10,811 nt of DNA from Acidimicrobiia bacterium (GTDB lineage: Bacteria; Actinomycetota; Acidimicrobiia; IMCC26256; JAENVU01). Positions 5,845 to 10,811 of the stretch are shown here, one piece after another; the stretch's first letter is position 1; each line of letters opens with the position of its first letter. Location of the stretch: the NCBI GenBank assembly GCA_016650415.1, contig JAENVU010000270.1:1-10811 (forward strand). Reading direction: 5' to 3'. The notes under the pieces are model-generated. The model saw only the letters and a list, made by a program, of their open reading frames with translations. It was not told the DNA's origin and ran no database searches. The position numbers and the translations under genes are program-made.

Positions 5845-6783
5845 TTGGCAAAAGAACGCGTGGAACGGGATGAAGAAGACCTGGTTCGGCTGTATCTGAC
5901 CGATATCGGGCAATACCCGCTCCTGACCAAGGACGACGAGGTGCGACTCGCCCAGCAGATCGAGCTGGGCAAAGAGGCCGTGGCCGATCTCGAGGCCGGC
6001 GGCAAGAGTGTGACCGCGACGAAGAAGCGCGAACTGCGAAAGAACGTCCGAGTCGGCGACGACGCCGAGCGCACCTTCGTACAGTCGAACCTGCGTCTGG
6101 TCGTCTCGATCGCCAAGAAGTACCAGGCTTCGGGCCTGCCGCTCCTGGATCTCATCCAGGAAGGCAACCTCGGCCTGATGCACGCCGTCGAGAAGTTCGA
6201 CTGGCGCAAGGGCTTCAAGTTCTCCACCTACGCGACGTGGTGGATTCGTCAGGCGATCACCCGCGGCATCGCGAACACCGGTCGGACGATCCGGCTCCCC
6301 GTTCACGCGGGCGACACGCTGGCCCGGTTGCAGAAGGCCCGTTCGCGCCTGGAGCTGAAGCTCGGGCGCCCGGCCACGTTGGCGGAACTCTCGGCCGAGG
6401 TCGAGATGCCCGAGGACAAGGTCACCGAGGCGTTGCGTTTCGCGGCCGAGCCGCTTTCGTTGTCCGAGCCGCTCCGTGAAGATGGCGACGCCGAACTTGG
6501 CGACATCGTCGAGGACCGCTCGGCGGAGTCTCCGTTCGAAGTGGCCGCGACCGCGTTGCTGCCGGCGGAGATCGAGAAGCTGCTTTCGCCGTTGGACGAG
6601 CGCGAGCGTCAGATTCTGGCGTTGCGTTTCGGTCTCGACCGGGGCGAGCCGAGGACCCTGGAAGAGGTTGGCGAGTATTTCAACCTGACCCGGGAGCGGA
6701 TCCGCCAGATCGAAGCTCGGGCGATGAGCAAGCTGCGTCACCCGTCGGCCGACACCGGCGCCCGCGACCTCCTCGCGGTCTAA
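5845..6783 (+). CDS. Group-2 RNA polymerase sigma-70 factor (SigB/HrdD-like)
   Basis: 312 aa. It directs RNA polymerase to promoters. Region 1.2 lies at about 10-42 (DLVRLYLTDIGQYPLLTKDDE). Region 2 lies at about 80-150, with the core-binding helix (LLDLIQEGNLGLMHAVEKFDW) and the -10 recognition and melting segment (STYATWWIRQAITRGIAN). Region 3 is at 155-235. Region 4 is at 240-300, with the helix-turn-helix ending TRERIRQIEARAMSKLRHP that reads the -35. These recognition residues match primary sigmas, so it should use near-housekeeping promoters. It lacks region 1.1 and the long acidic N-terminus of a primary factor, and its length fits mycobacterial SigB, so it is probably a non-essential stress or stationary-phase factor. 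The start is TTG at 5845 with CGGAGA 9 nt upstream (5830-5835); GTG at codon 6 is the only close alternative. It is preceded by an ECF-type promoter candidate and DnaA boxes and followed by a terminator. Whether this genome has a separate primary sigma cannot be seen. Confidence 0.95.
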   Translation: MAKERVERDEEDLVRLYLTDIGQYPLLTKDDEVRLAQQIELGKEAVADLEAGGKSVTATKKRELRKNVRVGDDAERTFVQSNLRLVVSIAKKYQASGLPLLDLIQEGNLGLMHAVEKFDWRKGFKFSTYATWWIRQAITRGIANTGRTIRLPVHAGDTLARLQKARSRLELKLGRPATLAELSAEVEMPEDKVTEALRFAAEPLSLSEPLREDGDAELGDIVEDRSAESPFEVAATALLPAEIEKLLSPLDERERQILALRFGLDRGEPRTLEEVGEYFNLTRERIRQIEARAMSKLRHPSADTGARDLLAV

Positions 6784-6788
6784 CCACC

Positions 6789-6813
6789 TCCCCGGGGCTG
6801 GGCCGGGGGTTTC
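6789..6813 (+). terminator. Intrinsic terminator of the sigma gene
   Basis: Starting 6 nt after the TAA, CCCCGG (6790-6795) pairs with CCGGGG (6803-6808) around a 7-nt loop, followed by G and TTT. The strong GC stem is right but the T run is short, which is usual in high-GC actinobacteria. Confidence 0.65.
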
Positions 6814-6877
6814 AGCGCTCGAAGCGCGACCAGTAGGTCGCGGAACGCGTGTCGGAATGTCCGTCGGGTGGAGTCAT
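6812..6877 (-). other. Tiny open frame of 21 codons, doubtful
   Basis: An ATG at 6877 opens a 21-residue frame on the minus strand that spans the repeat copy. It begins MTPPDGHSDTRS and ends ATYWSRFER before a TGA at 6812. There is no recognisable ribosome binding site. The matching frame next to repeat copy 1 reads through similar residues but has no start codon, and most base differences between the copies change the amino acid. Either the repeat is a DNA element or this is a chance frame. It is listed because the 21 residues cover almost exactly the repeated DNA. Confidence 0.12.
6825..6858. repeat. Imperfect intergenic repeat, copy 2, with 7-bp hairpin
   Basis: 6828-6858 matches window bases 1-31 at 27 of 31 positions. 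The hairpin is complete here: CGCGACC (6825-6831) and GGTCGCG (6836-6842) close a 4-nt AGTA loop. It lies after the sigma terminator and before the Rrf2 gene. Possible readings are a REP-like dispersed element, a secondary terminator or an RNA-processing stem. No function is assigned. Confidence 0.5.
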
Positions 6878-6965
6878 GCGACCAGCGACGTCACGGCGGT
6901 TTCGAGTCGTCCGGTCCTCGCCGCCTTTGCCACCAGACCAATGCAGCCACTTCCCTGCGGAGATA

Positions 6966-6992
6966 TATAGTCTCTGACTGTGCGACTAGAGA
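6966..6992 (+). promoter_or_regulatory. -10 element and possible operator at the start of the Rrf2 gene, leaderless
   Basis: TATAGT at 6966-6971, inside an AT-rich ATATATAG stretch that stands out from the surrounding GC-rich DNA, ends 8 nt before the GTG at 6980. This puts the transcription start at or next to the start codon. No Shine-Dalgarno precedes the GTG and no good -35 was found, so the gene is probably leaderless. TCTCT (6971-6975) and AGAGA (6988-6992) form a loose dyad over the start, a plausible site for autoregulation by the encoded protein, but it is short and unproven. Confidence 0.5.
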
Positions 6993-7411
6993 TTACCCGC
7001 AAGACCGATCTCGCGACTCAGGCGCTGCTGGCGCTGGGCGGTGCGTCTCGGTCGAAATCCGGCGAGCTGGCCCGCCGGATCGGGACCACCCCGGGATTCC
7101 TTGCGCAAGTGATGACGCCCCTCGTAGGGCGCGGCTGGGTTCATTCCGAACCGGGACCCACGGGCGGCTACTTCTTGAGCGCCGACCTGAACGAGATCAG
7201 TGTCCTCCAGGTCATCGAAGCCGTCGAAGGCCCGACGGAGTCGGGCCGCTGCGTCCTCGAGCGACGACCGTGTGACGCCACCGGGGCGTGCGCGCTCCAC
7301 CAGCCCTGGACGCGGGCCCGCAGTCAGCTCCTCGCGGAACTCGCGGCAACCAAGCTCTCCACACTCCCGGAGCCGGCAACGGCCCATCCCAATACGGAGG
7401 TTGCACCATGA
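6980..7411 (+). CDS. Rrf2-family Fe-S transcriptional regulator, NsrR-like
   Basis: 143 aa, a normal Rrf2 length. The N-terminal winged helix-turn-helix runs over about 1-70, with the reading helix in GELARRIGTTPGFLAQVMTPL and the wing GYFLS. A dimerisation helix around 72-83 (NEISVLQVIEAVEG) follows. C91, C98 and C104 form a CX6CX5C set, the position of the Fe-S ligands in IscR/NsrR proteins. D10 in the KTDLA stretch aligns with Asp8 of Streptomyces NsrR, known as the fourth ligand of its NO-sensing [4Fe-4S] cluster. It overlaps the nitrite reductase gene by 4 nt (ATGA), so it most likely senses nitric oxide or redox state and controls that gene and itself. The GTG start is set by the family-typical N-terminus and an upstream -10 with no ribosome binding site. 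The spacing of six residues between the first two Cys differs from the five of IscR/NsrR, so NO specificity is inferred and other Fe-S signals are possible. Confidence 0.9.
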   Translation: MRLEITRKTDLATQALLALGGASRSKSGELARRIGTTPGFLAQVMTPLVGRGWVHSEPGPTGGYFLSADLNEISVLQVIEAVEGPTESGRCVLERRPCDATGACALHQPWTRARSQLLAELAATKLSTLPEPATAHPNTEVAP

Positions 7412-8886
7412 CCAAGTCGCGCCGCTACGACGGCCTCATGGTTCTCGCTGCCGTGTGCAGCTTGACGGCGCTCGTCTTCGGTGTCTCGACGTTCTTCGTT
7501 GCCTCGGGTGCGCGCAGCGACGCGCAGGACGCCAAAGAGGCTGCCGGGGCGTCGAGCGCGGTCGCATCGGGCGACGCCGCCCTCAAGCTCACGCCGAAGG
7601 CCGAGCTGCCGAGGATCGACGCCAAGGAGGGCGATCAGTACACGTACGCCCCCGCCGTGCCGGCCCCGATCCACCGTCGAGGCCAAGCGCGGGTCGTGGT
7701 GCATTGGGATGCGAGTGAGTTCCAGCGAACCTTGGATCCCGACACCGGTGTGGAGTACGCCCAATGGGGGTTCAATGGTCATACACCCGGTCCCGTGCTG
7801 CGGGTTCGCCAAGGTGATCTCGTCGAACTGCACCTCACCAACAACCTCTCGGCGGCGCACCCCCACAACATCGACTTCCACTTCGTCACCGGCCCGGGCG
7901 GTGGCGCCAAGGCGCTGAGCGTGGCTCCGGGCGAAACCGCGAGCATCGAGGCTCGTGCCCTCACCCCTGGCTTCCTCATGTACCACTGCGCGACAGCCGA
8001 CATCCCGACCCATATCGCGAACGGGATGTACGGATACGTGATCGTCGAGCCACCGGAGGGGCTCTCACGGGTCGACAAGGAGTTCTACGTCGTCCAGAGC
8101 GAGTTCTACCCGACGACCACTGGTGGGGTGGAGTCGCTCGATCTGACGAAGTTGGACGCCGAGCAACCCGACTACGTCGTGTTCAACGGCGCGGTGGGTG
8201 CGCTCACCGAAGCGAACTCTCCCAAGGCCCGCGTCGGCGACGTCGTTCGGCTCTGGGTGGGCAATGCCGGGCCCGAACTCACGTCGTCGTTCCATGTGAT
8301 CGGCGAGATATTCGACCGTGTCTATCGAGAGGGTGATCTGATATCGCAGCCCGGACGTGGCATCCAGACCACCACGATTCCCTCGGGCGGTAGCACGATG
8401 GTCGAGTTCAAGGTCGAAGTGCCCGGCACCTACCTCCTCGTGGACCACGCGATCGCCCGCGCGATCCACAAGGGCGCAGTCGGGACGCTCATCGTCGAAG
8501 GCCCCGAGCAACCCGAGATCTTCGCTCCGGGTGGTGTCGGTGCCGCAAATGGCGATGGGCCCGGTGCCTCGTCGACCACGACCACGACCACGGCCGCGCC
8601 TGCCGCATCAGCAGTGCAGGTGCGCATCCCGAAGGGGGCGTACGACCCGGCGAATGCGGCGACTGCGTTCGGTCCGGCGACCGTCCACGTCAAGGCCGGT
8701 GAAACCGTGGAGTGGATCAACGGCGACATCATCGTCCATACGGTCACTGCGGACGACAAGTCGTTCGACTCCGGCGATATCGGCAAAGCCAAGCACTGGC
8801 GTCGGAAGTTCACCAAGCCCGGGACCTACACGTATCACTGCACGCCGCACCCGTTCATGAAGGGAACCGTCATCGTTGATCCGTAG
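7408..8886 (+). CDS. nirK: Copper nitrite reductase (AniA-type NirK) with C-terminal cupredoxin domain
   Basis: 492 aa. Reduces nitrite to nitric oxide outside the membrane. Residues 10-32 form an uncleaved-looking membrane anchor; no lipobox is seen. The two catalytic cupredoxin domains cover about 75-365. Type-1 copper ligands are H153, C194, H202 and M207. Type-2 ligands are H158, H193 and H347. Catalytic D156 (HNIDFH) and H296 (SSFHVIGEIFD) are present. The 8-residue C-H spacing and the SSFHVIGEIFD and VDHAI wording match the AniA branch. After a Gly/Ser/Thr/Ala linker (about 375-402, with six Thr in a row) comes a plastocyanin-like domain (about 403-492) with its own type-1 set H444, C478, H481 and M484. 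This probably feeds electrons to the reductase core. The best-known three-domain NirKs carry a C-terminal cytochrome c or an N-terminal cupredoxin. Start ATG 7408 has GGAGG 7 nt upstream and overlaps the Rrf2 stop. It is followed by a convergent gene. Confidence 0.93.
   Translation: MTKSRRYDGLMVLAAVCSLTALVFGVSTFFVASGARSDAQDAKEAAGASSAVASGDAALKLTPKAELPRIDAKEGDQYTYAPAVPAPIHRRGQARVVVHWDASEFQRTLDPDTGVEYAQWGFNGHTPGPVLRVRQGDLVELHLTNNLSAAHPHNIDFHFVTGPGGGAKALSVAPGETASIEARALTPGFLMYHCATADIPTHIANGMYGYVIVEPPEGLSRVDKEFYVVQSEFYPTTTGGVESLDLTKLDAEQPDYVVFNGAVGALTEANSPKARVGDVVRLWVGNAGPELTSSFHVIGEIFDRVYREGDLISQPGRGIQTTTIPSGGSTMVEFKVEVPGTYLLVDHAIARAIHKGAVGTLIVEGPEQPEIFAPGGVGAANGDGPGASSTTTTTTAAPAASAVQVRIPKGAYDPANAATAFGPATVHVKAGETVEWINGDIIVHTVTADDKSFDSGDIGKAKHWRRKFTKPGTYTYHCTPHPFMKGTVIVDP
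8574..8591 (+). repeat. Three tandem GACCAC units in the nirK linker
   Basis: Three perfect 6-bp units encode the Thr run of the flexible linker between the reductase core and the C-terminal cupredoxin. Such a tract could vary in length by slippage without shifting the frame, so linker length may differ between strains. Confidence 0.7.
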
Positions 8887-8943
8887 ACGGCTTCGATCGT
8901 GCTGCGAAGGCGATCTGGTCGGGACTGCATTCACTTCACGGCG

Positions 8944-8958
8944 AGCGCCCACGGCGCT
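8944..8958. terminator. Weak hairpin between convergent nirK and aldo/keto reductase
   Basis: AGCGCC (8944-8949) and GGCGCT (8953-8958) pair around a CAC loop in the 82-bp convergent gap. It is the only clear stem there and could stop transcription from both sides, but no T run follows on either strand. Confidence 0.3.
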
Positions 8959-8968
8959 GTGACAATGC

Positions 8969-9964
8969 TTACCTCGCGTGGATCCAGTCGATGAAGTTGT
9001 AGGGGTAGCCCGGGTCGATCGCGCTCGCGTCCTCGAGGGCGGCGAGGGATTCGTCGTCGAGGCGCCAACCGATCGCGCCGAGGTTGTCCTCGATCTGAGT
9101 GACGGTCCGGGCCCCGAGGATGGGCGCGGTGACGCCGGGGCGGTGCAGGACCCAGTTGAGGGCCACCTGCGCCATGGTCTTGCCGAGCCGGGTCGCGAGA
9201 TCGGCGACGGCCTGGGCGACGGCAAAGTTCCGTTCATCCTCGATCCGCAGGCGCATGAGCACGGCCGAGGGGGTGCTGTCGGCGGCACGCGTGTCGGCTG
9301 GCGGTGCTTCACCCGGGCGGTACTTCCCCGACAACAGGCCACCACCCAACGGACTCCACGGCAGGACCGCGAGGCCCGCGTACTCCGCGAGCGGGATCAG
9401 CTCACGCTCGATGTCGCGCGTGACGAGCGAGTACTGAGGTTGGATCGAGACGTAGGGCTCCCACCCGTGGGTGCGAGACACGCCGAGCGCGGTCGCAAGC
9501 TGCCAGCCGGTGTAGTTGCTCGCGCCGATGTACCGGACCTTTCCCTCCCGCACGAGGTCGTTCAGTGTCGAGAGCGTTTCCTCGAGTGGAGTGTTCTGAT
9601 CCCAACAGTGGATTTGGTAGAGGTCGATCCAGTCGGTCTGGAGTCGGCGGAGCGAGGCCTCGACCTGGTCGCGGATGACGCGCCGGGACGCGCCTGCGTC
9701 GTTCGGACCACTTCCCATCGGCATCCGGCATTTGGTGGCCAGGACGATGCGGTCGCGGCGCGCGCCGAGGGCGCGACCCAGGATCTCCTCGGACGCGCCG
9801 CGGTTGTAGACGTTGGCGGTGTCGATGAAGTTGCCGCCCGCGTCGAGATAGCGATCGAGAATCTCACGGCTCTCGTCCTCGGGAGTCTCACGGCCGAACG
9901 TCATCGCGCCGAGGCAGACCTCGGTCACTCGCATTCCGGTGGTTCCGAACTGGCGCAGTTCCAT
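8969..9964 (-). CDS. Aldo/keto reductase
   Basis: 331 aa, the typical length of the YajO/Tas-like and Kv-beta-like bacterial subgroup. It is a cytosolic NADPH-dependent TIM-barrel reductase of aldehydes or ketones. The catalytic tetrad is visible: D48 and Y53 in FIDTANVYNRG, K78 in LATKCR and H119 in DLYQIHCWD. The cofactor site follows in the GASNYTGWQ, QPQYSLVTR and PWSPLGGGLLSGKY segments and in the C-terminal GVTAPILGARTVTQIEDNLGA loop that holds the adenosine phosphate. The start ATG 9964 gives the standard MELRQFGTTGMRVTEVCLGAMTFG opening; only a weak purine stretch (CGAGACG) precedes it. It lies 27 bp after the stop of a second aldo/keto reductase on the same strand, with no room for a promoter, so the two are an operon from tandem duplication. 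Substrate cannot be predicted. Confidence 0.95.
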   Translation of the reverse strand: MELRQFGTTGMRVTEVCLGAMTFGRETPEDESREILDRYLDAGGNFIDTANVYNRGASEEILGRALGARRDRIVLATKCRMPMGSGPNDAGASRRVIRDQVEASLRRLQTDWIDLYQIHCWDQNTPLEETLSTLNDLVREGKVRYIGASNYTGWQLATALGVSRTHGWEPYVSIQPQYSLVTRDIERELIPLAEYAGLAVLPWSPLGGGLLSGKYRPGEAPPADTRAADSTPSAVLMRLRIEDERNFAVAQAVADLATRLGKTMAQVALNWVLHRPGVTAPILGARTVTQIEDNLGAIGWRLDDESLAALEDASAIDPGYPYNFIDWIHAR

Positions 9965-9991
9965 GGCGTCGTCTCGTTTCGTCGGGAGCGG

Positions 9992-10811
9992 TCAGCCGGC
10001 GTACTGGATGAACTCGTAGGGGTAGCCCAGACGGAACGCGCTGGCCCAGGACAACGCCTTGCCGGTCTCGTCGTCGAGTTGCCAGCCGGTCGCGCCCAGG
10101 TTGTCTTCGAGTTGGGTCAGGTTGCGCGCACCGATGATCGGTGCAGTCACACCCCGACGGTTGAGCACCCAGTTCAGCGCGATCTGCGCGGCACTCTTGC
10201 CGGTCTTGGCGGCCGCGTCCTTCACCGCGTCGACGATGTTCCACGCGCGGTCGTCGAGGCGGTAGGTGAAGGTGATCGGGTTCTCGGTGTCGGCGCCGCG
10301 GGTCCCCGCGGGGAACTCCGCGTCCTTGGAGTACTTACCCGTGAGGATGCCGCCGCCGAGCGGGCTCCACGGGATGACGGCCAGGCCTTCGCTCTCGCAC
10401 AGAGGCAGAAGTTCGCGCTCGACGTCCCGGGTGATGAGTGAGTACTCCGGTTGGAGGCATACGAACGGTTCCCAGTTGTGGAGGGCGCTGACGCCGAGGG
10501 CCTTGGCGAGGTGCCAACCGGCGAAGTTGCTCGCACCGATATAGCGGACCTTGCCCTCACGCACGAGATCATCGAGCGTGGACATGGTCTCCTCGATGGG
10601 TGTGTGTCGATCCCACATGTGGACTTGGTAGAGATCGATCCAATCGGTGCCCAGGCGGGTGAGCGACGCTTCGCACGCGGCGCGCAGGTTGCGACGCGAC
10701 GACCCCACGGCATTGGTGTCGCCACCCATCGCGAACCGCGCCTTGGTCGCGAGCACGATCTGGTCCCGCTTGCCCGCGATCGCGCGTCCGGTGATCTCCT
10801 CGGAGACCCCC
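9992..10811 (-). CDS. Aldo/keto reductase, 5' end outside window (partial)
   Basis: 272 residues are visible, and the frame stays open to the window edge (first readable residues GVSEEITGRAIAGKRDQ). The N-terminus with the catalytic Asp and Tyr is therefore missing only because of the cut. The catalytic Lys (LATKAR) and His (DLYQVHMWD) are present, as are PWSPLGGGILTGKY and the GVTAPIIGARNLTQLEDNLGA cofactor loop. The GTG at 10756 lies inside conserved strand sequence and is not a true start. It is a close paralogue of the gene at 8969-9964, sharing long identical runs (for example LVREGKVRYIGASN) and the unusual ending GYPY(N/E)FI. The two differ in the substrate-loop region after GGG(L/I)L(S/T)GKY, so they may take different substrates. 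Confidence 0.95.
   Translation of the reverse strand, partial: GVSEEITGRAIAGKRDQIVLATKARFAMGGDTNAVGSSRRNLRAACEASLTRLGTDWIDLYQVHMWDRHTPIEETMSTLDDLVREGKVRYIGASNFAGWHLAKALGVSALHNWEPFVCLQPEYSLITRDVERELLPLCESEGLAVIPWSPLGGGILTGKYSKDAEFPAGTRGADTENPITFTYRLDDRAWNIVDAVKDAAAKTGKSAAQIALNWVLNRRGVTAPIIGARNLTQLEDNLGATGWQLDDETGKALSWASAFRLGYPYEFIQYAG

Noticed and set aside
6868..7275. Plus-strand open frame overlapping the Rrf2 gene
   Set aside because: No ribosome binding site and no recognisable domain; it covers the promoter and most of the regulator in another frame.
7288..7407. Upstream extension of the nirK reading frame
   Set aside because: The added 40 residues lie wholly inside the Rrf2 gene. The ATG at 7408 has GGAGG at the right distance and begins a typical membrane anchor.
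8978..10441. Long plus-strand open frame (487 codons) opposite the aldo/keto reductases
   Set aside because: It crosses two complete, well-conserved genes on the other strand and repeats a similar translation over each paralogue, as expected of an antisense shadow.

Overview
High-GC DNA with strong G/C third-position bias, GTG and TTG starts and probable leaderless genes. The protein set is an HrdB/SigB-type sigma factor, glutamine-hydrolysing NadE, an SCP2-type thiolase, an NsrR-like Rrf2 regulator and aldo/keto reductases. This points to a free-living actinobacterium, possibly Acidimicrobiia; that placement is inferred from gene content and not proven. No phage, transposon, CRISPR, tRNA or rRNA genes were seen.

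Layout. 1-1235: a minus-strand thiolase/lipid-transfer protein, followed at the window edge by one copy of a short hairpin-bearing repeat. 1364-3073: nadE (NAD+ synthesis), divergent from the thiolase and possibly leaderless. 3181-5360: a three-gene plus-strand cluster. Its first two genes overlap by 4 nt: a ferritin-like protein with a degenerate metal site, then one with a full set of diiron ligands. The third gene is an unrecognised protein. An 18-bp perfect palindrome precedes the cluster. 5366-5683: a minus-strand antibiotic-biosynthesis-monooxygenase-type small protein. 5684-5844: a dense divergent control region with two consensus DnaA boxes, a third near-consensus box, a 17-bp palindrome and a close match to a SigR/SigH-type promoter. 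This region precedes a group-2 sigma-70 factor (5845-6783) with a terminator after it. 6784-6979: the second copy of the repeat and the promoter of the regulator. 6980-8886: a translationally coupled pair, an Rrf2/NsrR-like Fe-S regulator and a membrane-anchored AniA-type copper nitrite reductase that carries an extra C-terminal cupredoxin domain. 8969-10811: two tandem minus-strand aldo/keto reductases, the upstream one cut by the window end.

How it fits together. The regulator-nirK pair looks like a self-contained nitrite-to-NO module with its own NO or redox sensor, and the fused cupredoxin is a plausible built-in electron carrier. The sigma factor resembles mycobacterial SigB or streptomycete HrdD, group-2 sigma factors reported to be switched on by thiol-oxidative-stress ECF sigma factors, and a matching promoter lies upstream of it. 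The most novel-looking unit is the ferritin-like pair with its unknown partner. The rest is ordinary core or accessory metabolism.
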